In this document: positions 56,334 through 64,000 of the stretch, piece by piece
Numbering within the stretch: position 1 is the first letter of the stretch
Layout: the number at the start of each line of letters is the position of its first letter
Origin: Pyramidobacter porci
Lineage (GTDB): Bacteria; Synergistota; Synergistia; Synergistales; Dethiosulfovibrionaceae
NCBI RefSeq assembly: GCF_009695745.1
Contig: NZ_VUNH01000013.1
Coordinates: forward strand, 1-64,000
Length of the DNA: 64,000 nt
Direction: 5' to 3'
Translations under genes and position numbers: made by a program
Notes under the pieces: model-generated
Database searches by the model: none
The model's input: the letters and a program-made list of their open reading frames with translations, nothing else
What the model was told of the DNA's origin: nothing

Positions 56334-56579
56334 ATGTGTCTCGCAGTGCCTCATAGAATTGAAGAACTTTGCGGCGACGGCAGCGCGATCGCCGCGGCCG
56401 GCCCGATCCGCCGTTCGATCCGCGTCGACCTGCTGGACGCGCCGGCCGTGGGGGATCTCGTGCTGGTGCATGCAGGTTTTGCCATCGAAAAAGTCGACGA
56501 ACGCGACGGCGCCGAACTGGAAGCGCTCTGGGCCGAAATTCGGGAAGGCGCCGGCGATGCAGGCCAGCTTCCTTTCTAG
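56334..56579 (+). CDS. hypC: Hydrogenase maturation chaperone HypC
   Basis: An 81-residue HypC/HybG-type chaperone. MCLAVPHRIEEL carries the essential Cys2, and VGDLVLVHAGFAIEKVD is the conserved second half. ATG at 56334 with a GGGGGG run just upstream; the frame opens earlier but Cys at position 2 fixes the start. A TATAAT at 56294-56299 and a GGCGAAA/TTTCGCC inverted repeat lie upstream. Overlaps hypD by 23 bases. Works with HypD to carry the Fe(CN)2CO unit of [NiFe] hydrogenase. Confidence 0.95.
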   Translation: MCLAVPHRIEELCGDGSAIAAAGPIRRSIRVDLLDAPAVGDLVLVHAGFAIEKVDERDGAELEALWAEIREGAGDAGQLPF

Positions 56580-57639
56580 CGCCGCGCAGACGCTGGCGGA
56601 ACTGGCCCGGCGCATAGGCCCCGTCAGGCTGATGGAAGTCTGCGGCACTCACACGGTGTCGATCTTCCGCAGCGGCCTGCGCTCGCTGCTGCCGGAAAAC
56701 GTCGTGCTGCTTTCCGGCCCCGGCTGCCCCGTCTGCGTCACCGATCAGGCCGACGTCGACCAGGCTATCGCGGCGGCTTCGCTCCCCGGCGTGACGCTAT
56801 GCAGCTACGGAGACATGCTCCGCGTTCCCGGACGGGGCGGCTCGCTGCGCGAAGCGGCGGGCCGCGGCGGCGACGTGCGCGTGGTCATGAGCGCCATGGA
56901 CGTGATCCCGCTGGCGCTGAACGAACCGCGGCGCGAATTCGTTTTTTTCGCCGTCGGCTTCGAGACGACCACGCCGCAGACGGCCCTGCTTCTTCAAGAA
57001 GCGAAACGCCTCGGCGTCGGCAACGTTTCCGTGCTGGTCGAGCATAAGCGGGTCCTCCCGGCGCTCGAGCTGCTGGCGCAGGATCCGCTGACCGGCGTGA
57101 AGGGGTTTCTGCTGCCGGGTCACGTCTCGAGCATTATCGGGCTGGAGCCTTACGGGATCCTGGCCGAAAAGTACCGCCTCGCCTGCGCCGTGGGCGGCTT
57201 CGAGGGAGAGCAGATCCTGCTGGCGTTGTGCGCGCTGCTGTCGCAGGCCGTACGCGGCGAGCCGCGCGTCGTCAACGCCTATCCGAGCGGCGTGCGCGAT
57301 CGCGGCAATCCGCGCGCCCGGGCGCTGATCGACGAATGTTTTACGCCCTGCGACAGCGTCTGGCGCGGGCTGGGGTCGATCCCGCAGTCGGGGCTGAAAC
57401 TGCGCGCTCCCTATGCGTGTTGCGACGCCCGCGCCAAGCTGGATCTGCCGTCCGCCGTCAGCGCCCCCATTCCCGGCTGCCGCTGCGGCGAAGTGCTGCG
57501 CGGCCGTCTCGCGCCGCCGCAGTGTGCTCTTTTTGGGAAGGTCTGCACGCCGCAGGAGCCCGTCGGCCCCTGCATGGTTTCGTCGGAAGGAAGCTGCGGC
57601 GCGTGGTACCGTTACGGCCGCCGGGGGGGAAGACTATGA
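56557..57639 (+). CDS. hypD: Hydrogenase maturation iron-binding protein HypD
   Basis: A 360-residue HypD. LMEVCGTHTVSIFRSGL near residue 26, LLSGPGCPVCVT near 51 and FFAVGFETTTPQTALLL near 129 are diagnostic. GFLLPGHVSSIIG follows, and cysteines near the C-terminus (PGCRCGEVLRG, GPCMVSSEGSCGAWYRYG) bind the 4Fe-4S cluster. ATG at 57 bases inside hypC's end has GGAAGG upstream. Confidence 0.96.
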   Translation: MQASFLSSAAQTLAELARRIGPVRLMEVCGTHTVSIFRSGLRSLLPENVVLLSGPGCPVCVTDQADVDQAIAAASLPGVTLCSYGDMLRVPGRGGSLREAAGRGGDVRVVMSAMDVIPLALNEPRREFVFFAVGFETTTPQTALLLQEAKRLGVGNVSVLVEHKRVLPALELLAQDPLTGVKGFLLPGHVSSIIGLEPYGILAEKYRLACAVGGFEGEQILLALCALLSQAVRGEPRVVNAYPSGVRDRGNPRARALIDECFTPCDSVWRGLGSIPQSGLKLRAPYACCDARAKLDLPSAVSAPIPGCRCGEVLRGRLAPPQCALFGKVCTPQEPVGPCMVSSEGSCGAWYRYGRRGGRL

Positions 57640-58631
57640 GCGAACTGATCTCGTTGGGCGAAGGAAGCGGCGGCCGCCTCACGGCCGACCTCGTCGCCTC
57701 CGTCATAAAGAATTTCGCCGCCTGCGACGGTCAGAAAGGCGGCTGCGAAGACTGCACGTTTATCGAGGGGAACCTGGCCGTCACCACCGACGGCTTCACG
57801 GTCTCGCCGCGATTTTTCCCCGGCGGCGACATGGGGCACCTGGCCGTCTGCGGCGCCACGAACGATCTGGCGGTGCGCGGCGTCAGGCCGCAGTGGCTGA
57901 CGCTGGGCATGATCATCGAGGAAGGGCTGCCGCGCGCGGAATTGCTGCGCCTCGTGCGGAGCGCGGCCCGGCAGTGCGAAGTCCTCGGCGCCACGCTGGC
58001 GGCCGGCGACACGAAAGTGGTGCCTCACGGCGCCTGCGAGGGCGCGTTTTTCAACGTCACCGCCCTCGGCCATGCCGTCACGCCCCGGCCGCTGGGCATG
58101 AACCGCCTGCGTCCCGGCGATGCGCTGATTCTCTCCACCACGCCGGGACGCCACGGCGCGGTTATCGCCGCGCTGCGCTACGGGCTTGACCGCGGCGGCC
58201 TGGAAAGCGACTGCGCCGCCCTCTGGCCCCTGCTGGAACCGTTGCTGTCGCTCGAAGGCCTGCGCTGCATGCGCGACTGCACGCGCGGCGGCCTCGGCAC
58301 CGTGCTTTGCGAATGGGCCGAAGCCGCGGGGCTCGGCATGGAGATCGAAGAGGAACGCCTCGCATTCCATCCCTCCGTCGCCGCCATCTGCGACATCCTC
58401 GGCTTCGATCCGCTCTACCTCGCCAGCGAAGGCTGCGCCCTGATCGCCTGCGCCCCGGCAGAAACGGGGAACGCGCTCGCGCGGCTCCGCCGCCACCCGC
58501 TGGGACGCGACGCCGCCCTTATCGGCACCGTCACGGCGGAACATGCCGGGCTCGTGGGCATGAAGACCCGGCTCGGCGGTTCCCGCATCGTCGACATGCC
58601 CGTCGGCGAGATCCTGCCGCGGATCTGCTGA
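57636..58631 (+). CDS. hypE: Hydrogenase maturation protein HypE
   Basis: A 331-residue AIR-synthase-like protein. The GEGSGGRLTADLV start, VTTDGFTVSPRFFPGGDMGHLAVCGATNDLAV, AGDTKVV and the C-terminal ending LPRIC are complete; the last Cys is the thiocarbamate or cyanide carrier. Overlaps hypD by four bases. HypABF and hydrogenase genes are not in the window. Confidence 0.96.
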   Translation: MSELISLGEGSGGRLTADLVASVIKNFAACDGQKGGCEDCTFIEGNLAVTTDGFTVSPRFFPGGDMGHLAVCGATNDLAVRGVRPQWLTLGMIIEEGLPRAELLRLVRSAARQCEVLGATLAAGDTKVVPHGACEGAFFNVTALGHAVTPRPLGMNRLRPGDALILSTTPGRHGAVIAALRYGLDRGGLESDCAALWPLLEPLLSLEGLRCMRDCTRGGLGTVLCEWAEAAGLGMEIEEERLAFHPSVAAICDILGFDPLYLASEGCALIACAPAETGNALARLRRHPLGRDAALIGTVTAEHAGLVGMKTRLGGSRIVDMPVGEILPRIC

Positions 58632-58694
58632 CAGATTTCCCTCCGACGCGCGCCTTCCGACAGTGAATACCGGCGAACGATTTTTCGCACGCGA

Positions 58695-58710
58695 TGTTCC
58701 ACGTGGAACA
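58695..58710. promoter_or_regulatory. parS site (ParB binding), copy 2
   Basis: TGTTCCACGTGGAACA, identical to copy 1 at 19645-19660. Intergenic, between convergent hypE and the symporter gene. Confidence 0.93.
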
Positions 58711-58783
58711 ACTGAAGCCGCTGAAAGCCGATAATCGAGTTTTCATCAGCCTTCGATCGCTTTTCATTTTTCCGATGCCGCAA

Positions 58784-58817
58784 AAAGAGGACTCCCCGCA
58801 CGCGGGAAGTCCTCTTT
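58784..58817 (-). terminator. Symporter terminator
   Basis: AAAGAGGACT pairs with AGTCCTCTTT around a GC-rich inner part, just past the 58823 stop. Confidence 0.88.
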
Positions 58818-58822
58818 GTTTG

Positions 58823-60175
58823 TTACATCAGCCCCTGGATCAGGATCGCCAGGATCAGCAGCGGCAGCACGAACTGAAAATAAGGCTTGAAGCGGCGGCT
58901 CATCTTGATGCCCGCGCCTTTGTTGCACTCCGCCAGGTATTTGTCGAAGCCCCAGCCCCATTTCGTCACGCAGAACAGCAGATAGATCAGCGATCCCAGC
59001 GGCAGCAGCAAATTGCTGACGACAAAGTCTTCGCTGTCGAGCACGTCGCGCGAGCCGAGGATGCGGACGTCGCTCCACAGATTGTAGCCCAGCACGCAGG
59101 GCACGCTGGTCACGAGCACGAAGGCGCAGTTGAACCACACGGACTTGGTGCGCGACCAGCCGAAGTTGTCCATGCAGGCGGCCAGGATATTTTCGAACAC
59201 GGTAATCACCGTCGAAAAGCTGGCGAAGGTCATGAACAGGAAGAACAGCGAACCCCACAAGCGGCCCGCCTCCATGTTGATGAAGACCTTGGGCAGCGTG
59301 AGGAAGATCAGCGACGGGCCGGCGTCGGGCTGCACGCCGAAGCTGAAGCAGGCAGGAAAGATGATCAGCCCGGCCATGAACGCCACGAAGGTGTCGAGCG
59401 CGACGATGCGCACGGCTTCGCCGGTGAGAGTGAACTGATCCGACATATAGCTGCCGAAGATCTCCATCGAGGCGATGCCGAGGCTGAGCGTGAAGAACGA
59501 CTGGTTCATGGCCGCCATGATCACGTTGCCGAGTCCGGAAGCTTTCATGCGCGTCACGCTGGGCAGCAGATAAAAGCGCGCCCCCTCGCCGGCTCCCGGC
59601 AGCAGCAGACTGTGCACCGCCAGCACCACGATCAGCGCCAGCAGACCGAGCATCATCCACTTGGTGACCTTCTCCAGTCCTTTCTGCATCCCCATGGAAC
59701 AGACCAAAAAGCCGCCGATCACCGTCAGCGCCATGCACAGCGCCATCTCCTCGGGATTGCCGAGCATGCCGCCGAAGACCCCGTTCACCTTCTCGGCCGC
59801 CATGCCGTCGAACGTGCCGAAAGTGAACTTGAAGAAGTACGACAGCATCCAGCCGGAAACCGTCGTGTAGTACATCATCAGCAGATAGTTGCCCGCCACG
59901 CAGAACCAGCCGTGCACGTGCCATTTGCTGCCGGCCGGTTCCAGCGTCTCGTAGCCCTTGACGGCGCTCTTGCGGCTGGCGCGTCCCACCGCCAGCTCCA
60001 TCGTCAGCACGGGAATGCCCATACAGATCAAAAACAGCAGGTAGAACAGCACGAAAATGCCGCCGCCGTTCTGCCCCACCAGCCAGGGATACTTCCACAC
60101 GTTGCCGATGCCGATCGCGCAGCCGGCGCTGACCAGGATGAAACCGATCCGCGACTTGAAACTCTCTCTTTCCAT
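58823..60175 (-). CDS. Neurotransmitter:sodium symporter (SNF) family amino-acid transporter
   Basis: A 450-residue LeuT-fold symporter with about 12 helices. RIGFILVSAGCAIGIGNVWKYPWLVGQNGGG at the N-terminus carries the NxxxFP-like sodium site, and later MAAMNQSFFTLSLGIASMEIFGSYM matches TM6. FFLFMTFASFSTVITVFENI matches TM8. ATG at 60175 follows GAGGAG eight bases upstream. Bacterial members carry tryptophan, tyrosine, leucine, alanine or glycine; the substrate cannot be fixed here. Runs convergently with hypE and ends by parS. Confidence 0.93.
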   Translation of the reverse strand: MERESFKSRIGFILVSAGCAIGIGNVWKYPWLVGQNGGGIFVLFYLLFLICMGIPVLTMELAVGRASRKSAVKGYETLEPAGSKWHVHGWFCVAGNYLLMMYYTTVSGWMLSYFFKFTFGTFDGMAAEKVNGVFGGMLGNPEEMALCMALTVIGGFLVCSMGMQKGLEKVTKWMMLGLLALIVVLAVHSLLLPGAGEGARFYLLPSVTRMKASGLGNVIMAAMNQSFFTLSLGIASMEIFGSYMSDQFTLTGEAVRIVALDTFVAFMAGLIIFPACFSFGVQPDAGPSLIFLTLPKVFINMEAGRLWGSLFFLFMTFASFSTVITVFENILAACMDNFGWSRTKSVWFNCAFVLVTSVPCVLGYNLWSDVRILGSRDVLDSEDFVVSNLLLPLGSLIYLLFCVTKWGWGFDKYLAECNKGAGIKMSRRFKPYFQFVLPLLILAILIQGLM

Positions 60176-60253
60176 TATCCTTCGCTCCTCAGATGACAAG
60201 TTTTTCAGACGCGGCGGAAAACCCCTCGCCGTCTTTTCTGAAAAGTTAGCGGC

Positions 60254-60262
60254 ATTATAGCA
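60254..60262 (-). promoter_or_regulatory. Extended -10 promoter of the symporter gene
   Basis: Minus strand TGCTATAAT: consensus -10 preceded by TGn. No good -35 lies 16-18 bases upstream, as is common with extended -10 promoters. It is about 80 bases before the ATG at 60175. Confidence 0.6.
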
Positions 60263-60295
60263 CACGTGCCACGTTTTGAGGATTATTTTTTTCAT

Positions 60296-60537
60296 AATTC
60301 AGCACATTGCGAGAATACGACGAAAAAACAGCGGCGATGAAACGGCGCCCGCAAAAGGCGGCGCGCCCCGGTACTGCGGGGGAGTTCGGTCGCTCAGAAC
60401 GACCTCGACTGCTGCGCAGCTCGCTTTGTGAATCTCCCTCGCAGCGCCCTTGTGTTCACCCTTTATAATCGAGAATTTGTATGACACGCTTTTTCCTCAC
60501 ATTCACGGCAGACGCCGATTTTTCCCGACGCAGGGCG
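60296..60537. other. Gene-free spacer carrying a dispersed repeat
   Basis: About 240 bases between the radical SAM gene's stop and the SNF symporter promoter. It contains repeat copy C. No RNA gene recognised and no clear terminator for the radical SAM unit. Confidence 0.6.
60373..60468 (-). repeat. Dispersed repeat, copy C (inverted)
   Basis: Its reverse complement contains GGGAGATTCACAAAGCGAGC plus TGCGCAG (60412-60438), then GCAGTCGAGGTCGTTCTGAG and CGACCGAACTCC. The unit matches copies A and B on one side and copy D on the other. Confidence 0.8.
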
Positions 60538-61548
60538 TCACTCTGTGAACCAGTTGCGCCACCTTCGCATCTCGTATCCCTGCACGTTCCCGCGGCTCAG
60601 ACGCTCGATGGCCCAGTCCAACCGGCGCAGCAGGAGCGCCTTGTGCTCCGGCAGACGCCCTTTCAGCGGAAAGGCGTTGGTCTTGTGAGTTCCGTCGTAG
60701 ACGGTCGGTATTTCCAGCAGCGAGAGAAGACGCCGCCCCTCGCCCAGAGCCTCGAGCGGCCGAAGCCGCTTGAACTCGCCCGCCCGTACGCGCTCCGCCA
60801 GACGAGCTCCTCTGAACAGCACCAGGTTCACCACCGTCAGCTCGAACGGATGAGCTCCGTTCAGCAGGCTTGCCGTCTCGGCGATGTGCTCGCCGGAAAG
60901 AGCCCGTCCGCCCAGCCCCAGGATGATGTAGACCGAATAGCTTATCCCGGCGGCGTCGAGCTTCCTCATGGCCTCGGCGTTCCCGGCGCGCCCCACTCCC
61001 TTCTCGTGATAGCGAAGCACCCGCTCCGACCCCGACTCGATCCCCAGACACAGGCGGTCATATCCGGCTGCGTGCAGGGTCTCGAGTTCCTCCGCCGACT
61101 TTTTCATCACGTCGTCCGCCCGTGCGAAGCAGGAGACGGACTCGCACTCGGGAAAGGCGCCGCGTAGCTCCCCGGCGATCCACAGCAGTTTCTCCGCGGA
61201 CAAAAAGAACGGGTTCCCTCCGGACAAAAGACAGCGCCGCACGGGCCGGCGGTCGTATTGATGGAGAAAGCGCAATTTTCCGACCTTGTCCCGTATCTCC
61301 GGGCAGGAAAGCTCCCGGTAGGCCAGCCCGTGATTCAGGTCGCAGAAGAGGCAGCGGCCATAGCTGCACCCCACGGTGACGGGAAGCTGCACGGAGCGGG
61401 ATTCCGCCATCGGCACGTAGTAAAAGGCGCCGTACTCTTCGTAAAGCTCTTTTCTGAGCCGCGCCGCAACCGCGACGAAATTGCGGTCCATGCCGTCAGG
61501 CCCCGTTCCCCGGCGGAGGCGATCCGGCGTTTGCTCTGCGCTCGACAC
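60538..61548 (-). CDS. Radical SAM protein linked to an amino-acid ABC transporter
   Basis: A 336-residue radical SAM enzyme of the HemN/Elp3-like class. The cluster motif CSYGRCLFC is at about 61-69, SGGNPFF near 110, and a LCLGIESGSERVLRYHEKG segment near 168 typical of coproporphyrinogen-type or Elp3-like folds. GTG at 61548 lies nine bases beyond the ATPase stop, with GAGGCG upstream. No known substrate domain is visible. It is the last gene of a binding protein-permease-ATPase-radical SAM unit, so it may modify an imported compound. Function unknown. Confidence 0.78.
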   Translation of the reverse strand: MSSAEQTPDRLRRGTGPDGMDRNFVAVAARLRKELYEEYGAFYYVPMAESRSVQLPVTVGCSYGRCLFCDLNHGLAYRELSCPEIRDKVGKLRFLHQYDRRPVRRCLLSGGNPFFLSAEKLLWIAGELRGAFPECESVSCFARADDVMKKSAEELETLHAAGYDRLCLGIESGSERVLRYHEKGVGRAGNAEAMRKLDAAGISYSVYIILGLGGRALSGEHIAETASLLNGAHPFELTVVNLVLFRGARLAERVRAGEFKRLRPLEALGEGRRLLSLLEIPTVYDGTHKTNAFPLKGRLPEHKALLLRRLDWAIERLSRGNVQGYEMRRWRNWFTE

Positions 61549-61557
61549 CGGCGCGCC

Positions 61558-62304
61558 TCAAGCCACGGAGCCCACGAACTTGCGCACTCTCGGGTTATCG
61601 CCGCCGAAGATTTCCTGCGGAGTTCCTTCAAGGGCGATTCCCCCGTTGTCCATGAACAGGACGCGGTCCGAGATCTCCTGCGCGAAACGCATCTCGTGCG
61701 TCACGATGAGCATCGTCATGCGATGCTCCGAGGCCAGCTGCCGGATAACTTCCAGCACCTCGTTGACCAGTTCGGGATCGAGGGAGGAAGTGGGCTCGTC
61801 GAAAAGCATGACTCTGGGCCTGACGGCCATGGCCCTGCCAATGCCGATCCGCTGCCGCTGCCCGCCCGACAGGTGGGCCGGATAGACGTCGCGCTTGTCG
61901 AACAGCCCGATGACCTTCAGGATCCTCTCGGCCTCTTCCCTGGCCTCGCCGCAGGGAACCTTCTGCACCTGCGTCATGGGTTCCATGATGTTTTCAAGCG
62001 CCGTCTTGTTCCGGAACAGGTTATAGTTCTGGAAGACCATGGCGGCCTTTCTGCGCAGCGCGTAAACATCCCTACGGCGGCTCCGGGAAGCGTCCACGCT
62101 GACGCCGTCGATGGCGATCACCCCCGCGGTGGGACGTTCCAGATAGTTGATGCACCGCAGCAGGGTGGATTTGCCCGTTCCCGAAGGGCCGATGATCGAG
62201 ATGATCTCGCCCTCTGCGACCGAAAGACTGACGCCCTTCAGGACCTCGAGCGCGCCGAAGCTTTTTTTCAGACCGGACACCGTCAATATGGGCAGCCCGC
62301 TCAT
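61558..62304 (-). CDS. Polar amino-acid ABC transporter ATP-binding protein
   Basis: A 248-residue ATPase. Walker [21 protein letters not shown] at 38-57, signature [19 protein letters not shown] near 140, Walker [17 protein letters not shown], and switch [23 protein letters not shown]. The GlnQ/HisP-type wording indicates a PAAT family importer. ATG directly follows the permease stop. Confidence 0.95.
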   Translation of the reverse strand: MSGLPILTVSGLKKSFGALEVLKGVSLSVAEGEIISIIGPSGTGKSTLLRCINYLERPTAGVIAIDGVSVDASRSRRRDVYALRRKAAMVFQNYNLFRNKTALENIMEPMTQVQKVPCGEAREEAERILKVIGLFDKRDVYPAHLSGGQRQRIGIGRAMAVRPRVMLFDEPTSSLDPELVNEVLEVIRQLASEHRMTMLIVTHEMRFAQEISDRVLFMDNGGIALEGTPQEIFGGDNPRVRKFVGSVA

Positions 62305-62985
62305 CTACTGCCCCTCCTGCACGTAAGGCCTGTTCATGTAGCGTTCCAGCACCGCCTGCGCGTAGGAGACGAGGGCGAGGATGACCCAGTAAATGAGCAG
62401 CAGGGCGATGAACCCTTCCAGATAGCGATAGGTCAGGTTGACCTCGTTTTTGGCGCAGGACGTCATGTCCATGACGCCGACGGTGAAGGCCAGCGACGTG
62501 GACTTGAACAGGTTGGCGAACGAATTGACCATGCCGGGCACGGCGACGCGGGCCGCCTGCGGGATCACGATGCGGCGGATCGTCTGCCACGGCGTCATGC
62601 CGATGGAGATCCCCGCCTCGAACTGCCCCTTGTCGACCGAACTGATGGCGCCGCGGATGTTCTCGCCCATGTAGGCCGCGAAACTGAGCGAGAGCACGAT
62701 GACGACCGCCCAGAAGCTGGACAGGCTCCTGACGGTCATGGAGATCTGCGCGAAACCGTAATAAAAGACGAAGAGCTGCGCGATAAAGGGCGTGCTGCGG
62801 AAAAACGACGTGAACACGACGGAAAACTGCTTCATCACGGGAATGTCGTAGTATCGGGACGCCGCCAGCACAAAGCCGAGCAGGACCGCGAAAATGAGCG
62901 AGATGAACGCCATCGAGACCGTGTTTTTGAATCCCGAAAAGATGATGGTGAACATCCTCAAAAAATAGTCGAATTGAAAAACCAT
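62305..62985 (-). CDS. Polar amino-acid ABC transporter permease
   Basis: A 226-residue permease with about five helices. The EAA loop reads EAGISIGMTPWQTIRRIVIPQAARVAVPGM (about 138-167). FRSTPFIAQLFVFYYG near residue 63 is typical of HisM/GlnP-type subunits. ATG at 62985 follows AGGGGAAAG; the frame opens 11 codons earlier without a site. Probably homodimeric, since only one permease gene is present. Confidence 0.93.
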   Translation of the reverse strand: MVFQFDYFLRMFTIIFSGFKNTVSMAFISLIFAVLLGFVLAASRYYDIPVMKQFSVVFTSFFRSTPFIAQLFVFYYGFAQISMTVRSLSSFWAVVIVLSLSFAAYMGENIRGAISSVDKGQFEAGISIGMTPWQTIRRIVIPQAARVAVPGMVNSFANLFKSTSLAFTVGVMDMTSCAKNEVNLTYRYLEGFIALLLIYWVILALVSYAQAVLERYMNRPYVQEGQ

Positions 62986-63083
62986 GCGCGCTTTCCCCTC
63001 TTTTCGATAAACCGCCAAAATGCGGCAAGCGTCCTTTTTCGGAATGCCTGCCGCATCGTCCGGGAACGATTTTTACGAAAACG

Positions 63084-63914
63084 CTACTTCGAATGAGCGG
63101 CCTGGTAGTCCCTGGCCGGTTTCATTTCCATCACGTCCACGCCGAACCACTTCTTGCACAGTCCGGCATAACTGCCGTCGTCGATCATCTGCGAAAGCGC
63201 TTCGTTCGTCAGTTTCAAAAGCGCCTGCCCCCGCTCGGTGCGGGCGAACGGGTAGGCGTTGACCTCGGTGTAGATAGGATTGTCGAGATCGACGAACTTC
63301 AGCTTGAGCGCGGGATTTCGCTTCAGTTCGTAAGGCAGCTCGATAAACGCGCTGGGGCAGGCGTCGATACGCCCGACCGACACTTCGGAGAAAATGTTCT
63401 TGTCGGACTCGTACACAAATTTTTTCACCTTGTTGTCGGGATCCAGCGCCGCGACAAACTCGTTCATGGCGCTTCCCTCAGCCAGCGCGATCGTTTTCCC
63501 CGCCATGTCCTTCCATGATTTGATCTCTTCGTTGGATTCGGCCACGGTCAAAAAGTACGGACTGAAGAAAAACGGCCGCGAGAAGTCATATTTTTGCTGG
63601 CGCGCCGGCGTGATGCTGATCTGCTTGGCAACAGTATCGACCCGGCCAAGATCGAGTTCGGCAAAGGTCGCCGGAATGTCGAACCTCAAAAACTCGACCT
63701 CGTAACCAAACTTCTTTCCAATCGCTCGCCACAATTCAATTTCAAAACCAGACCATTCCTTCGCAGCGTCGTCGTACATAGTAAAGGGCGCGTAAGTTCC
63801 CGGCGTGGCGACGCGGATCACCCGATCTTCCGCGCCGTTTTTCGCAGCGAAGGCGGACGCGCCGAAAAGCGCCATAAGAGCGGCCGTCAAAACAGCAGTC
63901 AGTTTCTTGTTCAT
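63084..63914 (-). CDS. Extracellular amino-acid-binding protein (SBP family 3)
   Basis: A 276-residue exported protein. Signal peptide ALMALFGASAFA (cleavage near 23), then the family 3 signature VIRVATPGTYAPFTMYDD and FEIELWRAIGKKFGYEVEF. DTVAKQISITPARQQKYDFS and the C-terminal YAGLCKKWFGVD follow. ATG at 63914 has AAAGGA nine bases upstream; an ATG three codons earlier overlaps that site. Ligand probably a polar amino acid. A sister gene appears just upstream. Confidence 0.93.
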   Translation of the reverse strand: MNKKLTAVLTAALMALFGASAFAAKNGAEDRVIRVATPGTYAPFTMYDDAAKEWSGFEIELWRAIGKKFGYEVEFLRFDIPATFAELDLGRVDTVAKQISITPARQQKYDFSRPFFFSPYFLTVAESNEEIKSWKDMAGKTIALAEGSAMNEFVAALDPDNKVKKFVYESDKNIFSEVSVGRIDACPSAFIELPYELKRNPALKLKFVDLDNPIYTEVNAYPFARTERGQALLKLTNEALSQMIDDGSYAGLCKKWFGVDVMEMKPARDYQAAHSK

Positions 63915-63957
63915 GAGCGTCATTTCCTTTCTCTGAATCAATAAAACGGCGGCGGTC

Positions 63958-64000
63958 TTACTGCGCGCGTTTCTGCCGGTACTCCTTCGCCGGTTTCGTC
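63958..64000 (-). CDS. 3' end of a second amino-acid-binding protein (partial)
   Basis: Only 13 codons and the TAA are in the window. The visible end, TKPAKEYRQKRAQ, parallels the end of the neighbouring binding protein (MKPARDYQAAHSK). The gene is therefore most likely a tandem paralogue sharing the transporter. The upstream part lies beyond the right edge. Confidence 0.6.
   Translation of the reverse strand, partial: TKPAKEYRQKRAQ

Overview
The window looks like a stretch of a moderately high-GC, strictly anaerobic, amino-acid-fermenting bacterium. My best inference is a member of the Synergistota (Pyramidobacter-like). The reasons are a selenocysteine-dependent glycine reductase module, many peptide and amino-acid transporters, a small secreted DUF3798 protein, both [FeFe] and [NiFe] hydrogenase maturation genes, and the 16S fragment at the left edge. 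No database search was possible, so the genus is a guess. Two perfect ParB-binding parS palindromes (19.6 kb and 58.7 kb), together with the rpsF-ssb-rpsR and rplI-dnaB cluster, suggest the region lies fairly near the chromosomal origin.

Layout. 1-0.3 kb: 5' end of a 16S rRNA gene and its promoter (minus strand). 0.5-8.9 kb: minus-strand housekeeping genes for RNA decay (ymdB, rny), recombination (recX, recG) and division (divIVA, sepF, yggS, an HlyD-like membrane protein). 9.1-21 kb: a more accessory, mostly plus-strand segment. It holds an O-antigen-ligase-like protein, hydE (minus strand), two paralogous aminotransferases, a decayed secreted-protein gene, a DUF3798 protein, a brnQ gene broken by an in-frame TAG and flanked by dispersed repeats, and yhdT-panF. 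21-25.2 kb: minus-strand DNA replication and ribosomal genes, with an S6:S18-type leader before rpsF. 25.3-28.1 kb: a DUF3100 membrane protein pair with an M20 amidohydrolase. 28.5-50 kb: a long minus-strand housekeeping block (argS, secA, pgsA, nrdR, rpsU, mtaB, prmA, the CIRCE-controlled hrcA-grpE-dnaK-dnaJ operon, trxB, prmC-prfA, yqhQ, thyX, rpmE). 50-52 kb: a HutP-like protein and an AI-2E family permease. 52-56 kb: glycine reductase genes grdX-grdE-grdB behind a glycine riboswitch, plus a dedicated thioredoxin. 56.3-58.6 kb: hypCDE. 58.8-64 kb: a sodium:neurotransmitter-type symporter, a radical SAM protein and a polar amino-acid ABC transporter with a second binding protein cut by the window edge.

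The physiology hangs together. Amino acids are imported (BrnQ, SNF and ABC systems) and transaminated. Glycine is reduced by selenoprotein B/E using electrons from TrxB and an unusual thioredoxin, and expression is probably switched by glycine itself. Hydrogenases matured by Hyd/Hyp proteins would dispose of reductant. The other glycine reductase parts (GrdA, GrdC, GrdD), hydrogenase structural genes and HypABF are not in this window.

The GC-rich DNA creates many long antisense open frames. These were treated as shadows.
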